The translations under genes were made by a program, and so were the position numbers. 64,000 nt of DNA from Chaenocephalus aceratus (taxonomy: Eukaryota; Chordata; Actinopteri; Perciformes; Channichthyidae). The notes beneath the pieces were generated by a model that ran no database searches, was not told the DNA's origin, and saw nothing but the letters and a program-made list of their open reading frames with translations. This document shows positions 49,991 through 61,663 of the stretch, one piece after another. The DNA lies in contig CM043797.1 of assembly GCA_023974075.1 (NCBI GenBank), positions 14,308,178-14,372,177 of the forward strand, read 5' to 3'. Within the stretch, counting starts at the first letter, position 1, and each line of letters begins with the position of its first letter.

Positions 49991-51266
49991 AGCAGCATCA
50001 GCCTGTCTATGGAGGAGGAGGACTGCACTCAGATGATGTCATCAGTTCACATGCAAAGATAACAACATCACTCAATGCATCTAGAGAATAAAATCACCCT
50101 AATGCAAATGTTCGGGCCTTCTCTTCACTATGTATCAAGATATCTTAATTAGAAATCTATTCACGGTGAAAAATAGAAAAAATAAATAAAAACAAAAACA
50201 ATTGAAACGTATAACATGACATCTGTGATTCATTAATGAGCTCCTGCCATGTGTATACAGTATAACCCAATTTGTATTGTGTTCTAATACTGCACTATTC
50301 CTTTATTTATTTGCTACATAGCCTAGGCCTACATTTGTTTAATATTTCACTTTGGTGAATCAAAGAAGTTGAAAAATAGCCTCCATCTATGATCAATTTA
50401 AGTAGGGCTACTGCACCTCGGTGTTATTTTTATAAGTTTTAACTTACTAACTGACTAACTAATTAGAGAATTAACGAACTAACTAACGTTACAACTAGCC
50501 TACTTGCTTAGCTACTGAACATAGTAGTGTACTCGCAGTGGTACGACTACATTGTTAGCCTACCGTTGCTAATATGGCGATAAATGCTAACAAAATTAAA
50601 TGGAAACTGAACAATCTGGTGCCACTAAATGTTTTTAAAGCTCGGTTGGATGCTACTCAATCGGAAGCTATTGGTACCTGTTTATGTGGATAATTTTGTA
50701 AATGATGCTGTATGATGTCCTTGTGTTGTTCTATTTATGTTGTTATGTTTCATGTGGAACTACTTGAGCAGGTCTCCCTTGGAAAAGAGATCAATGATCT
50801 CAATGGGATTTGATCTGTATAAATAAAGGTTTGAAATGAAATGAAAGTTCAACTTGTATGGTCCTAATGTATTTATTTATATTTATTTTTCAAAAGCTAT
50901 CTGTTGTATACAAGGCAACCAAGGACAGTAGTTTAAATAGAGTTGCTTACAGCGAGCCCACATACTGTAACGTTATAAGAGGTTTAATGTAAATAAACCC
51001 TTTATTGTATGTGAATATGTTATTTCATATAACATCTAATTAATGTAAAATCGTTGAAGTTAAATCACATTTATTGCTCAATGTAAAGGTGTACCTTCTG
51101 GCATTGGTTGCTAGGAAACAAGATATTCGGAACTGAAGCGGTTCTCATGTGTTGTACCCGGAGGTTTCATGCGGTTGCACAGCACGTCCTTGACTTCCTA
51201 CGAGAGGTAAAGGAAGCTAGTCGGTAGGTCACTCATATTTCTGAGTAAAAGGGGAGAATTGTCATC
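49991..51266. other. rab30-ndufc2 head-to-head intergenic region
   Basis: About 1.3 kb between the likely rab30 first exon (minus) and the ndufc2 start codon (plus). It holds the LINE tail at 50660-50850. The ndufc2 promoter and 5' UTR should lie in the last few hundred bases; no TATA box is evident, as is usual for a housekeeping gene. Confidence 0.5.
50660..50850 (+). mobile_element. LINE 3' tail
   Basis: Contains GGTCTCCCTTGGAAAAGAGA, TCAATGATCTCAATGGGATT and then TATAAATAAAGG, followed by a short GAAAT tandem. This is the common fish LINE ending in which a CTTGGAAAAGAGAT..ATCTCAATGGG stretch precedes AAATAAAGG. It lies between the rab30 and ndufc2 5' ends. Confidence 0.55.
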
Positions 51267-52793
51267 ATGTGGTTCTTACCGGAGGAGGCGAAGGATCTCC
51301 CTCCCCCGTCCCTCTTAAACATAAACTCGGCGTGGCTGGCGTTTTCAGCCGGACTTGCTTCGATGTTCCACAATGCCATCAACCACAAGCCACCTCTGAA
51401 ATCAGGTTAGCATGTTTGTTAGCAGGCTTTCAGACTTTAGCTTCTCTACAGAGCTGCTCTTTCCTCTCAAGCATTATGCAACATTTAATCATCATTTATT
51501 TTGTATTAATTCTTATTCTATCTATGTTTTAAAATTATTATTTTCTATGTGTTTTACTATGTTGTCTTATGTTTAGATGTTGTTGTTTAATCCGCTTGCT
51601 CTCTGTGTATTTTTAAGTGAAAGCACTTTGTAACTATGTTTGGAAAGGTGCCATATAAATAAAGTTTATTATTATTAGTATATTAGTATTATTAGTATAA
51701 TGTATAAAAAACCCTGCCCTGACATGGTGCACTTATGAGAGTCAACATTGTGTGTCATTGCAGAGCAGTCGCAGCCGAACGTTTTAAAAGGTTACACATC
51801 TCCTATGCTAGGCAGACATACTGTAAACATTCATCATATCAGCCTTACTTAAGTCAATATTAACAATAAACTCACTCAACAACATTTCCAGTGTCTGTTC
51901 TTTGGTGCTCATTTTCTTTTAGATAATGATAATAATACATGGCATTTATATAGCGCTTTTCCTGGTGCTCAAAGCGCTTAAGATCCAAACTATATACTCA
52001 ATCTGGTGGGTTATCCTTATGCTTGATTTATTTCTTTATGTCTTTGAATTTGACTTAATTTAAGAACAAGGTAGCACTTCTTAATTTGAAAGGCACAATG
52101 AATGCTTGTATTTATTCTTTCAATGCTAACCTTTACATTTATGCATTGTGTTGTGTGCTTAAATGACACTCATCCATGTCCATTTTCTTGTTTTAAGGTG
52201 TTCACCGACTTGTCCTAATGACAACAATTGGTTGGTACGTCGGCTACCATGTGACAAAAAGAGAACATTACCATTATGCCAAAGTTGAACGAGATATGAA
52301 AGAGTATATCAAACTGCACCCAGATGATTTTGTTGCAAAGGGTAAGTGAAATATCAGTGTTTTTGCTCTTCCAAAGACCCGACAGTGCTCCATGTTTTTT
52401 CTATGCATGTTCATTAATATTTAACAATTACACTGATTAGTCCCATTCTATCCACTGCAGTGCCCTTTTCTGAATATATTTTGGCATTCAAATGCATATT
52501 TTATTACTTCCTTTTATCATATATTTCATCATCACTTAGGACGATTATATGCTAGTTATAGACCACAATTATAAAACAGGATAATACGAGGATATGAAGC
52601 CCCATGCTGTGTATTTGTGCCGTTCTTTCTGTCGTGCTTGATGTTCACTTGGAGATTTTTAAGTCTTCACATTAAGTATGAACATTGTGACCCATGTTTA
52701 TGTGGATTCAAATGTTTTCTTTCTGTTTTTGTCATCCCACCAGACAAAAGGACCTTTGCAGAGATTGTCGAGCCTTTCATTCCCATTCGCTAA
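51267..52793 (+). CDS. ndufc2: NADH dehydrogenase [ubiquinone] 1 subunit C2
   Basis: Accessory subunit of mitochondrial complex I (B14.5b), an inner-membrane protein of the membrane arm. Coding exons: 51267-51405, 52198-52341, 52744-52793; all GT..AG, phases join to 110 aa (mammalian about 119). The protein starts MWFLPEEAKDLPPPSLLNIN, then a hydrophobic helix AWLAFSAGLASMFHNAINHK, a second hydrophobic stretch LVLMTTIGWYVGYHVTKREH, and ends KRTFAEIVEPFIPIR. The GWYVGYHVTKRE core and a C-terminus of the form F.EI..PFIPIR are family features as I know them. It converges with thrsp, the same pairing as in human. Confidence 0.93.
51595..51685 (+). mobile_element. L2-like LINE tail in ndufc2 intron 1
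   Basis: GAAAGCACTTTGTAACTATG, then GGAAAGGTGCCATATAAATA and an AAGTTTATTATTATTA end. Same general form as the LINE tails near 37000 and 45180. Confidence 0.55.
51921..51995. repeat. Interspersed repeat in ndufc2 intron 1
   Basis: GATAATGATAATAATACATG followed by GCATTTATATAGCGCTTTTC and CAAAGCGCTTAAGATCC, a common teleost LINE-tail-type sequence read in the reverse sense. Confidence 0.55.
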
Positions 52794-52924
52794 TTGGCGT
52801 CAGCCGTCTGATGAGATGGAAGAGGAAGGGAGGGAGAAAACACTTTTAGACTACCATCTGTCTTCAGTGGTCTTTTTGTGAAATCTTTCTGTCAACTATT
52901 GTACAAAATATTGTTATGTAATCA

Positions 52925-52930
52925 AATAAA
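52925..52930 (+). terminator. ndufc2 polyadenylation signal
   Basis: AATAAA 132 bases past the ndufc2 stop codon; gives a short 3' UTR as expected. Confidence 0.75.
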
Positions 52931-53029
52931 TACCCAAGTTTAAAATGTTCTCATTATTCAGAAGCATAGACATAATGAGTGTTTGCACATAAATCAATCC
53001 TAGAACACAGCTCTGTTGTTTCATGTTCT

Positions 53030-53035
53030 TTTAAT
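53030..53035 (-). terminator. Candidate thrsp polyadenylation signal (ATTAAA)
   Basis: ATTAAA on the minus strand, about 250 bases past the thrsp stop. If used, the thrsp and ndufc2 transcripts end only about 100 bases apart. Confidence 0.4.
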
Positions 53036-53281
53036 CAGTCAACCTTTTATATCTTCAACCATAATTTCCAATGGGCTATTACAGTTCGCAAATGAATAGA
53101 TAGATGTGGTTAACATTGACAAAGCACGGTTGTTCCATATCATTTAGTTACAGGAATTGGGTCACTGAATGTAAACTGTGTGACAATCATGTGACTGTTA
53201 CTTCTTGGCTGTTACATGTACAGCACATTTTAAAATCACCAGATATTTAGCTTAATGTCCAACTAAGTCTTACATGTTTTT

Positions 53282-53698
53282 CTAATTTGCCACTCCAATA
53301 ATGTCCATATATTTGTCAGTGAGACTCTGAGTCTTCTTGGTGAGGTCACTCATCACAGAAAATAGTCCTCTGAGGTGGAAGCCAAAGAGAGCCTCTGGAT
53401 CTGTGTCCAACAGAGTCTCCAGGGTCTTGTTGAGCGCTGTGTTCTTGGCCTTGTGGTCATCCAGGCGAACCAGGTTGCTCTCTGCGGTGTTTCTTATGGC
53501 CTTGAGCATCAGGTAGTTGCTATACAGGTCTGTGCAGGACTCCTCTGCTGCCTCACAGTCCCAGAGGTCATCGGAGGGGACGTCTCGCAGCAGGCTGGGC
53601 AGGAGAATGGTCTGCTCCATGTCACAGACGGCTGAGCTGTACCGTCTCAGAGCCAAGAGGAGGCTGTTTTTGTTGAATGTGGCTTCGGCAGACTGCAT
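53282..53698 (-). CDS. thrsp: Thyroid hormone-inducible hepatic protein (Spot 14)
   Basis: Spot14/MIG12 family regulator of lipogenesis; family members modulate acetyl-CoA carboxylase polymerisation and respond to thyroid hormone, carbohydrate and SREBP/ChREBP signals. Single coding exon of 138 codons. The N-terminus NKNSLLLALRRYSSAVCDME (residues 9-28) followed by EQTILLPSLLRDVP is the family signature; the C-terminal half is helical and heptad-like, ending LTKKTQSLTDKYMDIIGVAN. The Met at 53698 was chosen over an in-frame Met at 53785 because family proteins begin immediately before this signature, the extra N-terminus is Pro/His-rich, and the distal Met lies close to or upstream of the likely transcription start. 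The paralogue mid1ip1 is the alternative; the neighbour ndufc2 favours thrsp. Confidence 0.85.
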   Translation of the reverse strand: MQSAEATFNKNSLLLALRRYSSAVCDMEQTILLPSLLRDVPSDDLWDCEAAEESCTDLYSNYLMLKAIRNTAESNLVRLDDHKAKNTALNKTLETLLDTDPEALFGFHLRGLFSVMSDLTKKTQSLTDKYMDIIGVAN

Positions 53699-53792
53699 GG
53701 TTCCAGTTGGATGTGGTTGGCTGTTTCTGTGCTGTGGTGGTCGACAGTAGAACGCCGTGTGCAGTGCAAAGACATGAGAGCACAACTGGGGA

Positions 53793-53799
53793 ATTTATA
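53793..53799 (-). promoter_or_regulatory. TATA box of thrsp
   Basis: TATAAAT on the minus strand, 95 bases above the chosen thrsp start codon. Transcription would start near 53765-53770, giving a 5' UTR of about 70 bases and excluding the upstream in-frame Met at 53785. A TATA promoter fits an inducible hepatic gene. Confidence 0.6.
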
Positions 53800-54792
53800 C
53801 AAAGAGCACAGGTGGGTTGATCCATGCAGTTACATCATTGCATCAGCCGAGGCATTTAGGAGCGGGTCGGGTGCTATGTGGAGTCAAACTCTTATCTTTA
53901 TTTGATTTACACAACCCAAAGTCATACTAATGTCTGACCACTATGTACCTAAATGAACCTCTTTCAACACTTTAACAATGTAGATCACTGTGTTTGCCTG
54001 ACAACAACATTATTTTATTTTTGTATTCAATCATTTAAATTACATTTAGCTGAGGCATGTTGTTTTTTTGCCACAACAGAAAGAGCCTCAGGTTAGTTCT
54101 GTTTACATTTGCAGGTCATCTTCGAGAACTGCTGAACTTCTGCTGTTGTTTATCCATTTGAATAGGCAAAGAGAACTTGAATGATTATTCTTAAAAAATA
54201 AAATGTATCTTAAATATGATCCTACTAAACTAACAGCAATTGAGAAATGGTTGAGACAGTTTGTCCATTGGCAGGTAGTTCTGAAGAATAGCCAAGCACC
54301 ACCAGAAACACAAAAGACCAATTATTGTCACATAAAAACACAGATTTATTGTTTAGAATGATAGCCGTTTCTGAGATATTACAATGTCAACCATCGAGTA
54401 AACATAGCAACATACAGTAGAAGACACCGATTATAAGACAGAATTATTACCTAATTTGAAAACACAATATTAATATCATATATATAATACACAATATATA
54501 CATTATAATATGTAAACCAAGTGTAATCCAGTGCTTCTAGATCCTTTCTGTTTCTTTCTAACTTTAATTGTTCTCCCTTTCCCAAGTGCACACATTTAAC
54601 CAAAGTTAAAGAGGAATTTGAAAGATATCATTATTCATTTTAATGATTTTCTTTTTTCAAAATGTATCGTCATCATAAACGATTTTTAACCTAACATGTA
54701 ATATAAATCTGATATTGTGGCAGCCCTACATGTACATCTGTATCTTACTCTGTGAAAAAAGGAAGACTAATACAATATTAAAAAAACTGCTC
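53800..54792. other. thrsp-guca1 gap
   Basis: AT-rich, no exon seen. At about 54660-54730 is a segment that reads on the minus strand GTAGGGCTGCCACAATATCA, the style of a common teleost short repeat. Confidence 0.45.
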
Positions 54793-54798
54793 TTTATT
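54793..54798 (-). terminator. Candidate guca1-family polyadenylation signal
   Basis: AATAAA on the minus strand about 775 bases past the GCAP stop codon, followed by a GT- and T-rich stretch. Confidence 0.4.
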
Positions 54799-55573
54799 AA
54801 GGGGGAAAAAAAAGAATTTCAACATGTTTTGTAATTTTAAGGCAACATTGTAACCTAATTAATTGTCAAATATAATAAAGCAAAACATTTCATGTTAAAT
54901 ATTTGTACATGCAGTAACTACATGGATAGTCAGATACCATCCAATTTATATACAAGCAACAGTGTAGTTTTATGCACATTTCACATGAACAACAACACAA
55001 AACCAACTAGATTGAACAGTCTCGGGATAGTTTTGAATAGTGTTAACATGCTATTACCCAAATGCGTAATTATGTCTGACATAGGGAGTGTTTTCTCTAA
55101 TGAAGTTTGTAACAAAATTAACAAAGATTTTGGCAGTTGTCTTCTTGTGCCGGACAGTTCTGTAAACCAAGAGTCAAAGGGATTCATTCACCACGTTTTG
55201 CATCATCTACTCAAGCCATACTGTAGGAACCTGAAAGCAGATGTATCCTCCTTCACTGAGAGACTCACGAAACACGCAGCTTGTTAAAATGTTGTAAAAT
55301 GTAACAAAGCTGGAGGGCCACTGCTCAAGAAATGTGAGAGCACAAGCAGAGGGGACAGTTTCGCTGCCTCCCTCAGGCGACATACAGTGACATCATATTT
55401 GTGTGGGGCTGCTCACTCAGTTAATTCAGTTCAGTGCAGTTTGAGGTGGGACTTTGCTCTTTGACCATCAAGGACATACAGTACATTCTTTCCTAAACAC
55501 GGCTGCATTCTGAAAATCCTTTCGAAAAGCGCAATCACAATTTTCCACACAATCCAGCTTGTTGATTTCACGT

Positions 55574-57035
55574 TCAGATTATAGCTCTCTTCGGTTGACC
55601 GTTCAGGATAATTTCCAAGACGTTTGTAAGATCCATCATCTTGCCAAGCATGTCCATAATGTCGGGATGTTCGTGGGCTCCACTGATGAACTCCTCCAGG
55701 GTCAGCTCACCTGAGGAGACACGTAGATAAGATGGAAATGGCATGAACACATTGTAAACATGTGTGTACAAATGGGTATAAGAAATCATATATTAGGATA
55801 TTTCACGACTACTAGAGTTATGGAGACATTATTTCTAAATAACACTATTGTCTTTTTCTTGGCTATGAAATCATTACATTAGTCATGGATTGACTATAGT
55901 TCTGACCTTCTCCGTGGACATCAATCTTCTCATATATAAGAGTTACAATTTCTTCTGGAGGGATGTCATAACTTCTGGTGATATCTTGAATAGCCTGTTG
56001 AAGGAGTTACAGTTAATGGTTAGTTAAATCGACACTGGCAAAGGTTAATCAATTTGATTAAACACTGCGCCTTTCCTCATTAAGCTCCTGAATGCTAACC
56101 CTAAATAGGAGTCTTTATATTGAGTGATATGTAAGACTAGGTATACCATTTATTTAGGTTCCTCTACACCAAATACAGTCTCTAAAATGACTACTATGAC
56201 TAAAGAAAGAAAACACACCTTGAATATGGTCTCTAATTCCTCCTTGTCAATTTTCCCATTTCCATCCTGATCAAAGAGTTTGAAGTACCACTTGAGTTTC
56301 TGGTTAATTTCTCCTTTCAGCAATAAACTAATTGCTGCGATGTATTCCACAAAGTCTATATAGCCATCCTGCAAAAGGACACATAAAAAGTACAATTATG
56401 AATAGGATTATGAATCAATTTGATTAATCAGCAACAACAAAAGGTATTTTTTCAATGAAGGTTTTCTAAATAAAACGGTTTAATCTATCAGTTTATCATT
56501 CTATGCATTCTTTGGTTTTAAGCTTTATGAAACACGTCAGGAATCAAAGACTAGAGAGTGTAACCTCAATTGATCTAGAGACTTCAACTGGTAGCATTTA
56601 TAACAATTCTACACTATTCACGTAAAATAATTTTAAATAATGCAGGAAAACTCTTGTTTTCCAACAGAACGTTTCGGGTCTACATTACCAAAGAACTGAT
56701 TTGATTTATTCAACAAGGTACATGCATTAGGAATTCGCAAGCAACTGTCTTGTCAGTTGGAAAATTGTTACCAGACTTTGAGTCAATCACAACATCCACT
56801 GTCACCTGGGCAGTGAATACAAACTCAGGTGATTTCTTACCCCATCCATGTCAAAGGTAAGGAAGACCTGTTCCACGTAGCTGCTGGCCTCCTCTGTCAT
56901 TCCGTTCATGTCGAGCATAGTCCTGAGCTCAAAGAGCGTTATGAGTCCTGAAGGGGACTCTTTCATGAATTTGGTGTACCAATGATGCATGTCCTCCTCC
57001 AGGATATCATCCAAGGTGGGGTATGCGGCACCCAT
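55574..57035 (-). CDS. Guanylyl cyclase-activating protein (GCAP, GUCA1 family)
   Basis: Neuronal calcium sensor of photoreceptors that activates retinal guanylate cyclase at low calcium and so sets recovery from light. Coding exons on the minus strand: 56841-57035, 56219-56368, 55907-55994, 55574-55710; GT..AG throughout, four exons as in other GCAP genes, 189 aa. MGAAYPTL is an N-myristoylation signal. EF1 is degenerate (ESPSG at 26-30, non-binding as in all GCAPs); EF2 [12 protein letters not shown] (62-73), EF3 [12 protein letters not shown] (98-109), EF4 DVHGEGELTLEE (140-151). EF4 has His at loop position 3, where Asn or Asp is usual. The C-terminus ([13 protein letters not shown]) is short. 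It belongs to the cone-type GCAP group; which fish paralogue (guca1c, d, e or g) cannot be decided here. Placement beside a C3orf52-like gene recalls human GUCA1C at 3q13. Confidence 0.92.
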
Positions 57036-58962
57036 TATTCCCTTCAGATTTGTAATTTAGTCCAGAATCCAGCAAAGAGCCAGTGGTGAGGCTGAGACGA
57101 GAGAGAATAGACTTCCTACAGAGCTCTGCAGCACTGAGGTCCGGCTGAAATGACATGCAACAAACACCTTAATCTGTAAATCCTGGCACAGCCAAAAGAG
57201 GACATAACTCCTTAATTGGATAACTACAGGAGTCTTCCAAGAAGTGCAGGACCTTGCATGCTATATGACTGAAGTGGGCTTGGTTATTGCTTCCAAGGAT
57301 CGGTAACTCTTATGCGTGACAAAGGAAGCCCCTTTGATCTCTTGACTCTTAGAGTTTGCAGGTTTTAATAAAGAGTTCTGCCATGGAGCTGGAAGTCAAA
57401 GTGTATTCTTTTTTTTCCATATTAACTTTATTTTATCATATTTTCTTCTAGTTTTCTCTTTAGTCAGGTATTTACATAACTATTTATATATATATATACA
57501 TTTTATATTTTCACCTGCATCGTCACATGTTTGATGCATACAAACAAATCTAAATGTGCACACATATGCCATGCCATGCCACATATACTATGTGACATAC
57601 AGTAGTATGCCAACTATTTAAGTTTATCACGTATTTCTTGGATTCCTCCGGGAATTAACAAAGGGAATTATTCTTGGAACCACCTAATCCTATTTAAAAC
57701 ACAGACATGCTAGGAAATCTGTCTGAGCTACAAACACATACATTTCTTTTTTGGGGGGAGGTGGGGATTTTAAGTTGTATATCAACATTTAAAGGAGAAC
57801 AAATATTTTGAAAGTTCTAGATATTATTTCCTTCTGAAATTCTAATAATGATGTTGCTGAAGTAATGAATGGTGTTACTGTTGGGGTTGGTCAACAAGGG
57901 ATGCTGAAGTCGATTTGAATAACAATCTATTCTATTAAACAGTTCACGTCTATGGCAAACATATGCTATGGCACTTTGTTGAGTTACAAATACTGATGAA
58001 ACTTGGGATGAATGACTTTACACTTCAGATAAAATATAATAAAATGAGAAATTATCATACTTAGTATTATTAATAAAAGACCTATATGCATTCTCAATAT
58101 TCATTTATTTTTATTTTGTCCTCAAGTTTATTATATCTCCTTTATGGGGTCTTTTGCTACCCTTTTTTGAAAAATCAACTTTGAAGCAAAAACCATGCAG
58201 TTTTGGCATGCAGTATAAATGTGTTGTTATGCATACTAAACGGCCATGGAAAGTCTCACTCTGATGGATTCAATGAGCCCAATTGTAATCATGTGTAATA
58301 TTGATAGTCCCTAAAGTAGCCCTTTCATTTGATTGAGACCACTTGTTGAAACTTGATCTCACTGAGTTTTTTTTAGTTCCAAAATAATCATAACTTCATT
58401 AAAACTTGACAAGCACAAACTACACCCATGACATTCAGAGGATGTATGGCTTTAGTTATATTGACAGTAAACGGGATTACTGAGTGCTCGCATTATATTA
58501 TGGCAAAAAGAAAACTACAATCTTTGCAGGGACGTTTTTGATACTTAATCAGTGCAGGATTTAATTTCTATGGTGTTCTTCAAGGTCTTGGCGTATTAGT
58601 CTGGCATTTTGAAAGTACTTCTAAGTACTTTTATCAATTCTCAGGTATTCAAAAATGAAACAGTTTAGCAATTAATCCTGTTAAGGAACAAATTGCATCA
58701 ACTCAACATTTGCTGAAAAGATTTAAGAGACAAAATGGATCATCCTACTCTGTACACCCATACAAAAAGGGTTTGATCGGTAAGAGATTACAGTAGTTTT
58801 CCTGGTATGTTAAGTAACAGGTATTAGTAAAAGCTAGTTCAGATGTAGCCTAAACTACCCTGAATATATTTTATTACTCACAAAGAAATGTGGAGGACCG
58901 AAATGTTGTCTGCAGAAGTACATTTCCTGCCAACTCATTGACCTCAGAATTAGGCAGACAGA

Positions 58963-58964
<2 letters not shown>

Positions 58965-59056
<92 letters not shown>
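58965..59056 (+). repeat. (GT)n microsatellite
   Basis: About 92 bases of GT repeat with two GC interruptions near 58997-59005. The flanking open frames in both directions are only translations of this repeat. Confidence 0.98.
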
Positions 59057-59059
<3 letters not shown>

Positions 59060-60354
59060 TCAGCATTTTAGTTATTTTATCAAAATACTTAATTGTTGTT
59101 GTATGCATTTGATAAAAATGACATGAGTTTAGCTGTAAAGAGATGATCTGTTTAAATATATTGACTTTCCTCGCCAAACATATCATAAGAATAAAACCAT
59201 TTCCAACTCATTCCAGCCTGTGATCAAACGGCTTGGTTTAAAATAACTCAAATGTCTTCTGTGTGATCAACATGCAGTAAGGCGAGCAGGCAGACATGTT
59301 TGTTTTTACTTTCAATGCCAGAACAGGTGTTATGCTTTAAGAGGATTAAGGTTATAAAATAATTTCCTAGAACAGAACATAATCATCAATCTGATTACAT
59401 AAACTCAAGCCGTAAGATAAAAAGAAGCAGTTATTTTACATCTCTGGCATCTAAGTGTGAGTCAATTGGACTATATAAAAGTCCCGCCGATCCTTAATGG
59501 ATAAATACACGTTTAACCAGCCGTTGTGACCCCTGACCCGTGCTTGACCTAAGTGTGGCTCTGGACTGCCAATAGAGGATTTTGGGTACTATAAAGTAAA
59601 GACAGTAGTGGTTTTTAAACCGACCACGCTATCGAAGATCAGCGAGCTTATTATAGTAAATCTGGCTTTAGCGATTACCAACGCTCAAAATAGGATTGAG
59701 AAGATGTCTGTGCACAGACAGCACGGGCAGCTAGTATCTATTAAGTGAACTGAGACGACCAAGATTAATGCTGATGCCATGTGCGATGGCACAGGGTCAC
59801 TCACTGCTGCCAACAGATTAAGAAAAGTGTTTACTTACAAAGAACAGAGATAAACCTGCAGACACACTGCCAGCCCCTAAATACAGTAAAGAGAAGCTTA
59901 CAGTTGTCAAGTCAAAATCAATAGAATCCCCAAATGTGAAGGTTTATTTGTGTTTATTCAACATTTGCAATATTAGAGGGTTTCAAAGAGCAGGTGGAGT
60001 GATATGGTTTTATGCACAATAATGAACTGTTGAAACTCTTGGATCCCACTGATGATCTGCTGTATAAACTTGATCGTTTGACCAGCATGTGACTGTCATG
60101 CAGCAAGGATGTTTGAGGACTGCAGGTGCGTGTGTACAGTGTTTCCTCTTCATGTTTAGTAGCCCACGTGTAAAAAAGGCTCAGTATTTATGTCTGTTTT
60201 TAAAACAGTATTTACACAATGTGTTCTGTGTCTTTTCAGAATAGCCAATAATGGTACCTCAAAAATGTATTTGTGCAATCATTCAGAGACAATTTATTGC
60301 TATTTAACACCACAAAACAAATTTAAAAAAATGACATGCCAACTTGCAGAGGTT

Positions 60355-60545
60355 GGTATATCTTGTACTTAAATAAAAGTAGACCAGAGAGTAGGAATAC
60401 TCTGTTACAAGTTAAAGTCCTGTATTCAAAATGTTACTGAAGTAAAAGTACAAAGTATTAGCATAAAAATATACTTAAAGTTCCAAAAGTACTTATTATT
60501 GCAGATTGGTCCATTTCAGAATAATATAAATGTTACATGATATTA
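60355..60545. repeat. Teleost AAGTACTT-type dispersed repeat
   Basis: ACTTAAATAAAAGTAGACCA, then ACTGAAGTAAAAGTACAAAG and TTAGCATAAAAATATACTTA, a sequence order I recognise as a widespread fish repeat. Confidence 0.55.
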
Positions 60546-61072
60546 TCACACCCTTCCTGCAAAAGATAATTAAAGTTTTTATCACAAAAAGGCAAAGAGT
60601 GAAAATAGTGTATTAGGTTAAGCTTCAACTTCTTATAATACATCTTGTACCGAGTGCTACCGGTTGAAGTGAGGTCTCATTAATAACCATCCGGTGGAAG
60701 TGGAGAATGGCATGTGTGTGACCGGATAACTTGACAAACATTAATCACAGCTGTAATCTTATTAGAGGACAGACATGTTGACATGACATGACTTCCAGGA
60801 TATATATTTTTTTTCACACAGCTCCCTAGTTAATATACATGTGATATGTCACCAACGCCATTACATTTAAAAAACAGCTACCAATACAAATTAAATCCCG
60901 AATGTCCTTGAATGTCACTCCAAACGGAGACAGGCAAATCCAGGAAGACAAGATAAACAAAGTAACCAGTAATAGCTCACCTGCATGTTTAACATGCACT
61001 CACTCTACTGTTGAACCATAAAGAACAAACAAATACAGCAGGTCACTTCTTTGTGAATAGGCCATGAACAGC

Positions 61073-61078
61073 TTTATT
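61073..61078 (-). terminator. Candidate polyadenylation signal of the C3orf52-like gene
   Basis: AATAAA on the minus strand about 955 bases past the stop codon at 62032-62034. Use of this site would put the 335-bp TTAA element inside the 3' UTR. Confidence 0.4.
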
Positions 61079-61328
61079 TATACAATTACCACACAAGCAG
61101 CATAGTGTACCTGTACAGTTCTCTTAAGCTGATTTTCCTAAAAATATTTCACAGTTCTGATTTGCAAATCATGTCATGAAAATAAAGCTATGCAAATATA
61201 AAAACTTGTATTTATATAAAAAAACATGTATACAACCACAGTTTTTGAACAAACGGTTGTATGATTTCACAGGGAATGAACATCAATAATTACAGCACTG
61301 ACATTTTTACCAATATTCTTTCAATTAA

Positions 61329-61663
61329 AGGTTGGGTAGGTACGTTTCAGAAACCGGCTCGAGATACACTTTTTGTTATATTCCATGGAATGCTCTTAAC
61401 ATCCCGATAGCAATGAATATCTCAAGTGCTTTGACAAAAAATCCATACAAAAATTCCATCTGTAGAAGCCGTTTAGGATTGGATGGCCTACCTGCCTGTC
61501 AGCCTTCCATCGGGGCACAAATGTATCTCGTGCCTTCATTGGTCATGTGCGTTCGTGTGTGTTGGAGGAGGGGCTCTATAAGGAAGTGGCAGATTTTCTC
61601 CGGTTGTGTATTTTCAAATTCTAGCGATCTCGAGCCGGTTTCTGAAACGTACCTACCCCACCT
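61329..61663. mobile_element. 335-bp MITE with TTAA target duplication
   Basis: 37-base terminal inverted repeats (61329-61365 and 61627-61663) with a single mismatch; the outer end reads AGGTTGGGTAGGTACGTTTC on the left and AGGTGGGGTAGGTACGTTTC (complement) on the right. TTAA lies directly outside both ends (61325-61328 and 61664-61667), the target duplication of piggyBac-like and Kolobok-like elements. The inside is non-coding; an open frame that spans it is by chance. The near-perfect ends suggest a fairly recent insertion. Confidence 0.9.

Larger units (their letters stand above)
57036..61072. other. Region upstream of the GCAP gene
   Basis: No exon seen. The GCAP 5' UTR and promoter should lie in the first few hundred bases; a GATTAAGG word on the minus strand at about 57169-57176 resembles an OTX/CRX site of photoreceptor promoters, but such words are frequent by chance. 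The rest is AT-rich, with a GT microsatellite (58965-59056) and a common fish repeat (60355-60540). Confidence 0.45.

Noticed and set aside
53699..53785. Longer thrsp protein starting at the Met at 53785
   Set aside because: The TATA box at 53793-53799 places the transcription start downstream of that Met, and the extra residues are unlike the family.
57160..57180. CRX/OTX-like site upstream of the GCAP gene
   Set aside because: A single GATTA word is too frequent by chance to be listed as a regulatory site.
58890..59186. Open frames with Cys-Val and Thr-His repeats
   Set aside because: Direct translations of the GT microsatellite.
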